Assembly (NCBI GenBank): GCA_910575585.1
Contig: CAJTGF010000037.1
Span: 1 to 52,058 of the forward strand
Length of the DNA stretch: 52,058 bases
DNA from: Clostridiaceae bacterium
GTDB taxonomy: Bacteria > Bacillota > Clostridia > Lachnospirales > Lachnospiraceae
Reading direction: 5' to 3'
In this document: positions 17,539 through 25,859 of the stretch, in pieces
Layout of the letters: each line of letters starts with the position of its first letter
Numbering within the stretch: the stretch's first letter is position 1
The notes under the pieces: model-generated
Database searches by the model: none
Seen by the model: the letters and a program-made list of their open reading frames with translations, nothing else
What the model was told of the DNA's origin: nothing
Program-made: the position numbers and the translations under genes

Positions 17539-19593
17539 ATGTCAGAACAATTAACACGCCGCAGCTTTCTAAAAGGCGTTGCAGGCGCCGTAGGGGCAGC
17601 CGCTGTCAGCTCCATCGCAGGCTGCGCCGCAAAAGAATCCCCCGCCACCAGCGCGGCAGCCGAATCCACCACAACAGCGGCCGAGACTGCCACCGAAACA
17701 GCTTCCGCGGGAAACGGAACCTACATCCCCGGCACCTACACAGGCACTGCCGACGGCATCCACAGCACCATCACAGTCACCATGACATTTGATGAAGAGA
17801 AGGTCACCGATGTGGTACTGGACGTATCCGGCGAAACACCGGGTTATGGTCAGGATGCGGGGGACGCCTTAAAAGAAGCCCTTCTGGCAGCCCAGAGCAC
17901 GGAAATTGACGCAGTGAGCGGCTCCACCATCACCTCCCAGGCTGTCATTACAGCCGCCGGCAAATGTTTTGCCCAGGCAAGGGGAGAAGCGGTTATGGAA
18001 GTCATCACCGTTGACAAGGGAAGCGCCGACGACTGGCTGGGAACTGAGCCCATCATAGACGACAGTTCGATTGCCGAAACCTGGGACACGGATATCCTCA
18101 TTGTGGGCGCCGGAAACGGCGGCATGTGCGCAGCCGCGTACGCAGCCCAGAAAGGGTTAAAATTCCGCGTCATTGAACAGAATCCCGTAGTCCAGGACAC
18201 CCGCCACTGGTACGGCGCCATTGACAGTTCCGAGTCAAAAAAAGCCGGCGTTACCGTAAACCGCAAAAAGCTTTTGGCTGAGATCAGCCGCTATGCCTCC
18301 GGCAAATGCGACCAGCGGGTAGTATCCACCTGGATCAACGAATCCGCCGCCATGCATGATTTCGTGGCCGGAATACTGGAAAGCGATCCCTACAACTACA
18401 GCTGCGTATTTACTGCCGGTGAGGAAGCCCGGTGGCCCGAAAGCCCCGACAGTCCGGACTATATGTTCCCGGAGCAGGAACACACCTACCATGGCTCCCA
18501 AATCCCCCGCAACGAAGTATTCCAGCAGTACATAGAAGGTCTTGGCTACAGCGTTGACTTTAACACCAGCCTGGTAAAACTGGAAAAAGACGGAAACGGA
18601 CGCGTAACCGGCATTATCGCCCAGAAATCCTCTGGCGAATTTGTCCGTATCAACGCAGCTAAAGGCGTTCTCTTAGCCTGCGGCGGATATCCCGGCAATC
18701 CTTACATGATGGAAGCCTTAGACCCTCTGGGGACCAGCGTTACCACCGCCTGCAGCTTCAGTCCCAGCGACCAGGGCATGGGCATCCGGGCAGCTATGTG
18801 GGCAGGAGCGTCCCTGGACAAAGAAGCGGCTCCCATGCTGTTTGACAGAGGCTTGGTGGCTCCCGGCGTAGACGGCGGCTATGTGGACAGCCCCTCCTCT
18901 TTTGGCGGCAAGGCATTTCCGGGTACCGTTAAACAGTACAATCCAGGCACCCAGCCTTTCCTGAAAGTAAACCGCAAGGGCCTGCGCTTCACCAACGAAT
19001 CCAGCCCTTACAACGACACCTCCTACGCTGCCGGCAACCAGCCGGGACGTGTGTACGCCCAAATCCATGACGCCAACTACATGGAGGATATCAAGCGGTT
19101 CCACACTATCGGCTGCTCCGCCATGGCGCGCAACGTTCCCGGCATGATGGAGGGACAGATCGCCCAGTATGTAGAAGAAGGACTCATCTTCCAGGCAGAT
19201 ACTCTGGAGGAACTGGCCGACAAGCTGGGCTTTGACGCCGAAGCCAAAGCCAGCTTCCTGGCAACCGTAGAACGCTACAATGAACTGTACGACGCCCAGA
19301 GCGATGATGACTTCGGAAAAATGGCGCCCCGTTTAAGCGCCATCCGCCAGGCTCCCTTCTATGGCTGCTGGCTGGGGGCATCCCTTCTTACTACGGAACA
19401 GGGCATCGCCATCAATGAGAACACCCAGGCCCTGGATGAAAACCGCAATCCGATTGAGGGGCTGTATATTACCGGCGATATGTCCGGCAGCTTTTTTGCC
19501 AACAACTACCCCTGCCTGATGCCCGGCGTCGCCTGCGGACGCACTCTTACCTTTGCCATAAAGGCCATAAAGCAGATGGGCGGACTGGAATAG
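17539..19593 (+). CDS. Tat-exported FMN/FAD flavin reductase (fumarate/urocanate reductase-like)
   Basis: The N-terminus has a twin-arginine motif TRRSFLKG and a lipobox SIAGC (Cys 29), indicating an exported lipoprotein. After a Thr/Ala-rich linker comes an FMN_bind domain (about 60-148) with AVSGSTITSQ; Thr 130 is the expected site of ApbE-type covalent FMN attachment. The FAD_binding_2 domain follows, with LIVGAGNGG at 187-195. Such proteins take electrons extracellularly or at the membrane and reduce unsaturated acids as anaerobic electron acceptors. The substrate cannot be read here. No haem motifs (CxxCH) are present. Likely activated by the divergent MerR regulator. Confidence 0.9.
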   Translation: MSEQLTRRSFLKGVAGAVGAAAVSSIAGCAAKESPATSAAAESTTTAAETATETASAGNGTYIPGTYTGTADGIHSTITVTMTFDEEKVTDVVLDVSGETPGYGQDAGDALKEALLAAQSTEIDAVSGSTITSQAVITAAGKCFAQARGEAVMEVITVDKGSADDWLGTEPIIDDSSIAETWDTDILIVGAGNGGMCAAAYAAQKGLKFRVIEQNPVVQDTRHWYGAIDSSESKKAGVTVNRKKLLAEISRYASGKCDQRVVSTWINESAAMHDFVAGILESDPYNYSCVFTAGEEARWPESPDSPDYMFPEQEHTYHGSQIPRNEVFQQYIEGLGYSVDFNTSLVKLEKDGNGRVTGIIAQKSSGEFVRINAAKGVLLACGGYPGNPYMMEALDPLGTSVTTACSFSPSDQGMGIRAAMWAGASLDKEAAPMLFDRGLVAPGVDGGYVDSPSSFGGKAFPGTVKQYNPGTQPFLKVNRKGLRFTNESSPYNDTSYAAGNQPGRVYAQIHDANYMEDIKRFHTIGCSAMARNVPGMMEGQIAQYVEEGLIFQADTLEELADKLGFDAEAKASFLATVERYNELYDAQSDDDFGKMAPRLSAIRQAPFYGCWLGASLLTTEQGIAINENTQALDENRNPIEGLYITGDMSGSFFANNYPCLMPGVACGRTLTFAIKAIKQMGGLE

Positions 19594-19698
19594 CAGAAAA
19601 TTTTAAAAGTGAAAAACCGTGGGATAGGGCTTCAAATGGCACAAGGTTAAAAATGGAATAAAAGGCGAAAATAGGCTCTAAAACATGAACAGACAGAG

Positions 19699-19744
19699 AA
19701 AACCGCCCTTGTACTTTTGGGGAGTGTCAGGGGCGGTTTTCTTA
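19699..19744 (+). terminator. Terminator after the flavin reductase gene
   Basis: AAAACCGCCC pairs with GGGCGGTTTT followed by CTT; loop about 22 bases. Located about 105 bp after the stop. Confidence 0.75.
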
Positions 19745-19819
19745 TCAGCTTTGGAAGCGTGAGCCTGCTGCCAAAGAAAAGGCCCCCAGGAATAGTCCCG
19801 AAGGCCCTGCTAAAGAGGA

Positions 19820-20377
19820 TTACAGTCCCAACTCTGTAAAGTCAATCAGCAGATTGTCATAAATGTTGACCTTTATTTTGTCCTGGAAAGTGTAAGCGGC
19901 GGCTTCAAATTTGGTTTCTTCCAGATGATACACAAAGATAGTCTCTTTTATGGGATTCACAATCCAATACTCCCTTACCCCAGCGTCAGCATACAAGTTC
20001 AATTTTCGGATATAGTCATGGCTGGAATTGCTGGGAGAGACAATCTCCACACTCCAGTCCGGCGCCCCGGCGCAGCCCTGGTCCGTCAGCTTGTCGGGGT
20101 CACAAATTACGCTGATGTCCGGCTCCACCACGTTTCTGTCATCTTCGAAAAACAACTTAACGGCAAAGGGGGCCGGGTAGACCTTGCAGGGGCCTTTTTT
20201 TTGGTCAATATAATATGCAATTTTTTTGAATATAAAGCCAAGTATTTCCTGGTGTATCCTGCTGGGAGCCGACATGTAATAGATTTGACCGTCTATGAGT
20301 TCGGCTCTGACATCTTCCGGCAGGTTGTAGTAGTCCTCTTCTGTGTAAATGTTTTCGTGGGCTAATACTTCAGACAT
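19820..20377 (-). CDS. Uma2 family PD-(D/E)XK-fold protein
   Basis: A Uma2/DUF820 protein of 185 aa from the chosen start. RAELIDGQIYYM, FFEDDRNVVEPDISVI, PDWSVEIVSPSN and the C-terminal REYWIVNPIKETIFVYH are family signatures; the Asp, Glu and following residues form a restriction-endonuclease-like core. Biological role in the family is poorly defined; it is abundant in cyanobacteria and some gut Firmicutes. The start at 20377 follows AAAGGAGAAT. A small XRE-type gene lies 56 bp upstream on the same strand, so the two are probably co-transcribed. Confidence 0.88.
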   Translation of the reverse strand: MSEVLAHENIYTEEDYYNLPEDVRAELIDGQIYYMSAPSRIHQEILGFIFKKIAYYIDQKKGPCKVYPAPFAVKLFFEDDRNVVEPDISVICDPDKLTDQGCAGAPDWSVEIVSPSNSSHDYIRKLNLYADAGVREYWIVNPIKETIFVYHLEETKFEAAAYTFQDKIKVNIYDNLLIDFTELGL

Positions 20378-20433
20378 GAGATTCTCCTTTCTGGGTGTGG
20401 TTATGGGGGGCTGCTGCCTACTGTTAATATTTA

Positions 20434-20658
20434 TCAATCGGTTACTCTATCGCCATTTGGGAGAATAAAACTACTTTCATACTTACATCCTGCGACCTCT
20501 GCTACTTTTTTTAACTCTGCGGGAGTAAATCCTTCACGTTTCATTTTTTGGCTAAACGCTTGAGGACTGGTTTGATATAAGCGTGCCAGTTCTGAAACGC
20601 TTATATTAAGCTTGACACATAATATTTTTATTTGTTCGGATACTGCCAAAATAGCCAC
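20434..20658 (-). CDS. Small XRE-type helix-turn-helix protein
   Basis: A 74-aa protein. EQIKILCVKLNISVSELARL reads as helices 1-2 of an XRE DNA-binding domain, and TSPQAFSQKMKREGFTPAEL as the recognition region, ending in FILPNGDRVTD. It would serve as a DNA-binding regulator, presumably of the pair it forms with the Uma2 gene. A ribosome site AAGGAAGGTGG precedes the start. The upstream 160 bp is markedly AT-rich. Confidence 0.8.
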   Translation of the reverse strand: MAILAVSEQIKILCVKLNISVSELARLYQTSPQAFSQKMKREGFTPAELKKVAEVAGCKYESSFILPNGDRVTD

Positions 20659-20836
20659 CTTCCTTTCATACTACTATTATAAATGAAAATATTTATAAAT
20701 ACAATGATAATATGAAAATATTAAATATAAATATTTAAATATAGACATTGGCAATTTAAACAAAAACATTTATAATTTAAATATCAGGAGAAAGGAGTCA
20801 AACATCACTTTTCTGTAAAATCAGACCTTTTCACAG
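20659..20836. other. AT-rich spacer upstream of the XRE gene
   Basis: Nearly pure A/T with imperfect repeats of AAATATTTA, unlike the GC-richer surroundings. Probably holds the XRE/Uma2 promoter and operator. No gene seen. Confidence 0.5.
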
Positions 20837-21691
20837 TTACCGGACAAAGCAGACCCCCTTGTCGCCATGCAGTTCATAGTAAAAGATATACTGCTGCATC
20901 ACCCCCTGGATCCCCTTATACTTCCTCTTAGGAAATCCCCTTCTATAATGCTTCTCCAAAGCCTGATCTATATGGGTATCCACCGGAAACGCCTCCAGGT
21001 GATGCAATCCAAACAGACAGACGCACTCCGCCACCTTCTCCCCCACCCCAAACAACTTCAAAAGTTCCTCTTTTGCCTCTCTGTGACTCATGCCCTTCAC
21101 CTTGTCAAGGTCCACCTCTCCCGATACCACGCTTCTGGCCGCCCGCACCACATACTTGCTGCGGTAGCCCAGGTTGCAGGCCATCAGTTCATCCTCCTCA
21201 AGGCCCGCCAAATCCTCCGGCTTTGGAAACCCCCAGTATATAGTTCCGCCCTCGCTGACCAGCCTCTCTCCATACTTCCTGCTGATATTGTCAATGCACC
21301 GGCGGATGCGCGCAATATTATTCTGCTGGGAGATCAGAAATGAAACCAGGGTCTCCCACAGACCCTGCCTCAATATCCGGATCCCCCATCCCAGCCTGGC
21401 CGCCTGGCAAAGATACTTGTCCTTGGGATCAATGCGGCTGATATACGCCCCATAATCGCCGTCCAGATCAAAATACTCCCGCCAGAAATCCTCAAATTCT
21501 CGTTCCCCGCAGGACAGCAGGCAGCCTCCGTTAAAAGAGACCGCCTCCACATATCTCTGCCCCGCCGTAATCTCATACCGGGCTTCCTCCTTGTCCCCGC
21601 TTTCCTTATGTTCCACCTGGACCATGCGAAAACACTGCCCTGACTGCCATATCTGATCCAAGCTGAAATTCTCTGCCTGTATACGAACCAT
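20837..21691 (-). CDS. OGG1-type 8-oxoguanine DNA glycosylase
   Basis: An N-terminal OGG_N-like domain (SLDQIWQSGQCFRM) precedes a helix-hairpin-helix-GPD domain. LFGVGEKVAECV places the catalytic Lys at 219, and FPVDTHIDQAL the Asp at 238. The enzyme removes oxidised guanine from DNA with an associated lyase reaction. At 284 aa it has the usual clostridial Ogg length. It is 48 bp downstream of the MutS2-like gene, forming a likely two-gene unit. Confidence 0.93.
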   Translation of the reverse strand: MVRIQAENFSLDQIWQSGQCFRMVQVEHKESGDKEEARYEITAGQRYVEAVSFNGGCLLSCGEREFEDFWREYFDLDGDYGAYISRIDPKDKYLCQAARLGWGIRILRQGLWETLVSFLISQQNNIARIRRCIDNISRKYGERLVSEGGTIYWGFPKPEDLAGLEEDELMACNLGYRSKYVVRAARSVVSGEVDLDKVKGMSHREAKEELLKLFGVGEKVAECVCLFGLHHLEAFPVDTHIDQALEKHYRRGFPKRKYKGIQGVMQQYIFYYELHGDKGVCFVR

Positions 21692-21739
21692 GCCGCCCTT
21701 TTCCCCTTTCTCCTTCCTGTACGTTAAAATGTCCGCCCG

Positions 21740-23674
21740 TTAACGGCCTGCCGGCCCCGTCTCGATGACGATCTCCCCGCCTTCCACATATTTTCGCTCC
21801 ATATCGTGGCGCATCTTCCGGTTTTCCACCGTATCAAAAACAATAGAAAGATCATAATCTTCCGGATACAGTTCATGGGCCGCCACTTTAAGCTTCACCC
21901 GCTTATGGTTCACCCAGATCTTTTTGTCCCCCAGCTGGACCCGCAAAACCCCTTTCTCATTGGCCTGCTGACACACGATGCCGATCTTTTTGTCCGGGTA
22001 CACCATAACGCTGTCGCCGACGCAGAACTTTTTTGCCTCCTCCTGCCGTTTCCTGCTGTCCTTCTTCTTCCGGATCCCTCCGGTCTTCCTCTTTATAAGG
22101 GTCTCTGCCGCCCCTAATAACTCCATGCCGTCCTCTGCCCGCTTCCAGGCCGCCTCCCCGTAAGCCGCCTCCATGGCTGTTTGCAGCATGGCTTTAGGCA
22201 TCCCCATTTTTCTGGCAATATACAGAGCGCAGCTCTCCCCCGCCTCCCCGGGCACCAGCTGATACAGAGGCTTAAGGCTCTCCTTGTCAAAAGTCATTCT
22301 GGCGTTGATGATCCCCTTTGTCTCCTGGGCGTAAGTCTTCACCTCCGGATAATGGGTGGTCACCAGGAATATGGCCCCGCTCTTTTTCAGTTCCTCTAAA
22401 ATAGCGATGGCGATGCCCATCCCCTCCGCAGGGTCTGTGCCGGAGCCCAGCTCGTCCATGACCACCAAACTGTCGCTTCCCACCCGCTCCAGGATCTCCA
22501 GCACATTGGCAATGTGGGCCGAAAACGTAGACAGATTCTCCGAAAGATTCTGCCCGTCCCCAATGTCACAGAGAAAATCACTCCTCATAGGAAGCTGCGC
22601 CCTCACGCAGGGTACATGAAGCCCGCACTGCCCCATTAAGGAGATCAGCGCCGCCGTTTTTATGGCCACTGTCTTTCCCCCGGTATTGGGCCCGGTGATC
22701 ACCATTCCCCGGACGCCTTCCCCCATTTTAAGGGACAAAGGCACGCACACACCCCGGTCGATCAGCGGATGACGTCCCTGATCAATGACCAACTGCCCTT
22801 TTGTATTCAATTCCGGCTCCACCCCGTCGTACTCCAGGCTCAATCTGCCTTTGGAGAAAATGAAATCCAGCTTTTCCATCATCCCCATATTCTGCTCCAT
22901 AGCCTCAGCCTCATCAGCCGCCATGGCGCTTAACCCGTAAAGGATCCGCCGCTCCTCATTTTCCTCGTCGATCCGCAGAAGCTCCAGCCTCTGCTGCAAA
23001 GCCGCCACCGATGCCGGCTCCATAAACAGGGTATTGCCGGTGGACGACTTGTCGATGACGCTGCCGTTTATCCGGAATTTATACTCCTTCTTCACCGGAA
23101 CGCACAGATGCCCGTTGCGCAGGGTGCTGAAACTGTCGGACATACACTCCTTGTTGGCCCTCATGACCGAATCCGCCTTCTCCCTCATGCCGGACTCCGC
23201 CCTGACTATGTCCTCACGCAACGATCTTAACAGCTTAGAAGCGCCGGATTCCACCTGCCCGCTTCGGATCTGCTCATGAATCGCCTCTCTTAGCTCCTCC
23301 AGAGCGTCGAGATTTTCGTCATAATACGCCAGTGGGATCTCCTGCTGCCGGCACCTGGTCAGATACCCTTTCAGCCTCCCCACAGCCACCAGGGCCATCT
23401 CAATATCCTCCAGCTGTCCCGGCGTAAGACACTCACCCTTTTGGGCCAGGCAAAACCATTGCCGTATCCCCTCCAGGGACACAAGAGGCGGATTGCCCCA
23501 CCCTTCAATCATCTGCCTGGCCTGGCTGGTCTCCCGCATCCTGGCCCGCAGCTCATTTTCTGACAAATAAGGCTGCAATTCTTCAATCTCTTTTTGGGCA
23601 AAATCCGTCAGCGCGAACCCTGACCAGATTTCTTTAATCTTATGAAATTCCAGCGCTTTTTCCGTATTGATCAT
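21740..23674 (-). CDS. MutS2-like DNA/ribosome-associated ATPase lacking the Smr domain
   Basis: Residues about 1-300 match the MutS2 core and clamp regions, and the ATPase domain has Walker A GPNTGGKT (328-335), Walker B region VVMDELGSGTDPAEG and the DELGSGT motif. Standard MutS2 is about 780 aa and ends with a C-terminal Smr nuclease domain; this protein ends at 644 aa after a KOW-like segment (KKFCVGDSVMVYPDKKIGI) without Smr. MutS2 proteins act in recombination control or on collided ribosomes. The absence of Smr suggests a specialised paralogue. Confidence 0.88.
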   Translation of the reverse strand: MINTEKALEFHKIKEIWSGFALTDFAQKEIEELQPYLSENELRARMRETSQARQMIEGWGNPPLVSLEGIRQWFCLAQKGECLTPGQLEDIEMALVAVGRLKGYLTRCRQQEIPLAYYDENLDALEELREAIHEQIRSGQVESGASKLLRSLREDIVRAESGMREKADSVMRANKECMSDSFSTLRNGHLCVPVKKEYKFRINGSVIDKSSTGNTLFMEPASVAALQQRLELLRIDEENEERRILYGLSAMAADEAEAMEQNMGMMEKLDFIFSKGRLSLEYDGVEPELNTKGQLVIDQGRHPLIDRGVCVPLSLKMGEGVRGMVITGPNTGGKTVAIKTAALISLMGQCGLHVPCVRAQLPMRSDFLCDIGDGQNLSENLSTFSAHIANVLEILERVGSDSLVVMDELGSGTDPAEGMGIAIAILEELKKSGAIFLVTTHYPEVKTYAQETKGIINARMTFDKESLKPLYQLVPGEAGESCALYIARKMGMPKAMLQTAMEAAYGEAAWKRAEDGMELLGAAETLIKRKTGGIRKKKDSRKRQEEAKKFCVGDSVMVYPDKKIGIVCQQANEKGVLRVQLGDKKIWVNHKRVKLKVAAHELYPEDYDLSIVFDTVENRKMRHDMERKYVEGGEIVIETGPAGR

Positions 23675-23722
23675 ATCCGTGTAAATCCTTTCCGCAATCT
23701 ATCTCTATTTTTAAGCACAACA

Positions 23723-23748
23723 AAAGCATGACCATACAGCCATGCTTT
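23723..23748 (-). terminator. Possible terminator of the structured-RNA transcript
   Basis: AAAGCATG and CATGCTTT form an 8-bp stem followed on the minus strand by TTGTTGTG, about 50 bp before the MutS2-like start codon. The T-tract is short. Confidence 0.5.
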
Positions 23749-23759
23749 CCCATTCAAGA

Positions 23760-23983
23760 TCCATTCCGTCCGCGGATCCCAAATTCTATTCTCAAACTAC
23801 GCCAAGCATCGTAAGGCAGACACGCCGGCATCCTCCAGACGCCAGCCTTCGGGCAGACTTCCAGAGGGAACCAAAACTAAAACTGTCTCCCGCCTGAAAC
23901 CCATTCCCGGCAAATATTTAATTTGCGCTTCTTCTGTCTTCTGCCACAATGCTTAACATACACTTACCTCTTTCTTTTACATT
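23760..23983 (-). ncRNA. Candidate structured small RNA (class unassigned; 6S-like design possible)
   Basis: A 384-bp gap between the dGTPase and MutS2-like genes holds no frame but has a strong promoter, this folded segment, and a terminator-like hairpin. A long-range closing stem of about 22 bp joins TATGTTAAGC...GGCAGA (about 23938-23962) with TCTGCC...GCTTGGCGTA (about 23798-23820) through Watson-Crick and G-U pairs. Inside are hairpins GCAAAT/ATTTGC, GGCGTC/GATGCC, and GGGAGAC/GTCTGCCC with one bulge. It does not match TPP, FMN, SAM, lysine, glycine or cobalamin riboswitch consensus that I know. A long closing stem with an independent promoter resembles 6S RNA, but I cannot confirm it. 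Confidence 0.5.
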
Positions 23984-23989
23984 AGAGCT

Positions 23990-24019
23990 ATCATATACCA
24001 AAATACAAGCCTCTGTCAA
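23990..24019 (-). promoter_or_regulatory. Strong sigma-A promoter of the candidate RNA
   Basis: Minus strand TTGACA (24014-24019), 18 bp, TATGAT (23990-23995). Transcription would start near 23983. Confidence 0.7.
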
Positions 24020-24058
24020 CCATATTTTTTCTCATCCCCAAACTCTCATCCCCAAAGC

Positions 24059-25624
24059 CTACCCAAACAGCTCCTTGTACAGCCTTTTGGCATAATTATC
24101 CGTCATCCCGCTGATATAATCCGTCACCATCAGGATCCGCAGATACAGCCTGTCGCCTTCGCTCTTTTCCTTTGCCTGCTCATGGTACATCCCCTTATAG
24201 AACCCGGAGATCATATCCATGGACCTTTTGTCAATAAAAGTAGCCGGTTCGTCCGTATCATACTTCACCGCCCCTGCCATAAACTGTCCCAATAGAGACT
24301 CAATAACCCTGCGCCCAAACAGCTCTGTCTTGATCTTCACGGAACTGGTATAGATAAACTCCTCGCTGAGCTTTGAAATGGCCTGGATGATATGCCCGGA
24401 AACCGTCCCCTCAAACAGATCCCCCTCCAAAGTCCCCGCCATGATCCTGTCGTAGTTCGCTACAAACCCATTGGCCGCGTCCTTCACCATGACTTCCTGC
24501 ATAAACTGATTCCACCGCTGCACCGCCGTCAGCTCCGGCTTCCTGCCGCCTGCCGAGATCTCCTCCCGATACAGCTGCCTAAGCCTGTCTATGCAGGCCC
24601 TCACGCCCCTGGCCACCTGGATCTTTCGGCTTTTCTCCTCTTCCCCCTTTGTCACCCTTTCGCTGCATACATTCCCTTCCTCTGCCGCCCCGACGCACGC
24701 TCCTCCTCTTTCGTCCATTTCGCCCCATGCATCCTTTACTCCCATCCCCCCTTCGGCCTCCCCGCAGAAAACACCGTCCCACACCGTCTGTCCATACCGC
24801 TCCATCTCCCCCACGATTCTGGAGAAATTCAGCACTTTTTTCACCATGGCATCCTCCAGATCCGACGTCCGATACGCAATATCATCCGCAGCCTCCAAAA
24901 GGTAGGACAGAGGATGCCTCCTGCCGTTCATCCCCGTATGCGCATTGATCTCCTGGAACAGATCCCGCTCCGCCCAATTATACCCCATCTTCCGGTAACG
25001 TCCCTTGGCATCCTCTGCCAGTTCCTTTGAAGAGACCGGATACTTTATAATGGCGGCCAGCACGCCAAAAGAAAGGTTGAACCCTTCCATCTTTCCCAGA
25101 TAGGGCGTTCTGGAAAGCAGCCGCAAAGACTGGGCATTTCCCTCAAAATGGTACAGATCCTGGATCTGCCACGGGCCAAGCAGCTCTTCTACCGGTTTCC
25201 CGCCCAGCCTTAGCTCCCCCAGATGAGCCTGAAACCACTCCCTCACCGCGTACTCCCCAAAGTGGCCAAAAGGCGGATTGCCGATATCATGGACCAGCCC
25301 TGCGCACAAAAGCACGTCGGAAAATTCCTTCTCCCAGTGGCATGAAAACCACCGATCCCGTTTTTGGTCCTTTAGCTGCTGAAACACCAGCTCCCCCAGC
25401 CGTTTCCCAATGGCCGACACCTCCAGAGAATGGGTCAGACGGGTTCTTACATAATCGTCCTCCTCAAGGGGGAACACCTGGGCCTTGTCCTGCAGCCTGC
25501 GAAACAGCGTGCTGCATATGATGGTGTCGTAATCATTTTTGTAAGTCCCCTCTCTTTTGTCTCCCTGACCTGCAAATCTATCTTTTGAAAGCAACCGTTC
25601 CCACTCCATATCCACCGCCTCCAT
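24059..25624 (-). CDS. dgt: dGTP triphosphohydrolase (HD-domain dGTPase)
   Basis: Converts dGTP to deoxyguanosine and triphosphate. HD-superfamily metal residues appear in RLTHSLEVSAIG and GLVHDIGNPPFGHFGEYAVR; YLLEAADDIAYRTSDLEDA completes the site. At 521 aa it is longer than many relatives because of a Gly/Glu-rich segment around residues 285-335 (for example GEAEGGMGVKDAWGEMDERG) that is probably a disordered loop. The second ATG, at 25609, has GGAGG upstream and is an alternative start. It lies upstream of the candidate RNA. Confidence 0.93.
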   Translation of the reverse strand: MEAVDMEWERLLSKDRFAGQGDKREGTYKNDYDTIICSTLFRRLQDKAQVFPLEEDDYVRTRLTHSLEVSAIGKRLGELVFQQLKDQKRDRWFSCHWEKEFSDVLLCAGLVHDIGNPPFGHFGEYAVREWFQAHLGELRLGGKPVEELLGPWQIQDLYHFEGNAQSLRLLSRTPYLGKMEGFNLSFGVLAAIIKYPVSSKELAEDAKGRYRKMGYNWAERDLFQEINAHTGMNGRRHPLSYLLEAADDIAYRTSDLEDAMVKKVLNFSRIVGEMERYGQTVWDGVFCGEAEGGMGVKDAWGEMDERGGACVGAAEEGNVCSERVTKGEEEKSRKIQVARGVRACIDRLRQLYREEISAGGRKPELTAVQRWNQFMQEVMVKDAANGFVANYDRIMAGTLEGDLFEGTVSGHIIQAISKLSEEFIYTSSVKIKTELFGRRVIESLLGQFMAGAVKYDTDEPATFIDKRSMDMISGFYKGMYHEQAKEKSEGDRLYLRILMVTDYISGMTDNYAKRLYKELFG

Positions 25625-25859
25625 TCACCGTTGATCTCTTCCTCATATCTTAGACCATTCCGGAAGATAGGACAAAAAATAAACGGTATCGCCACTGATC
25701 CTGCCGTGACAAACGCCGCTTTTCTCTCCACTATTATAATACCATACAAGCCTTACGAATACAAGACTGTTTCTGCATACGGATCTGTGATACACTACCA
25801 TGGCAATGTTTCAGCAGACTATGTTCTTTCGCTTTTATAAGGAGGTCGCAGCAGTTATT

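Noticed and set aside
23760-23983. Riboswitch assignment (TPP, FMN, SAM, lysine, glycine, cobalamin) for the structured region
   Set aside because: None of the conserved core sequences of these classes is present; it also has its own promoter and a gap before the next gene.
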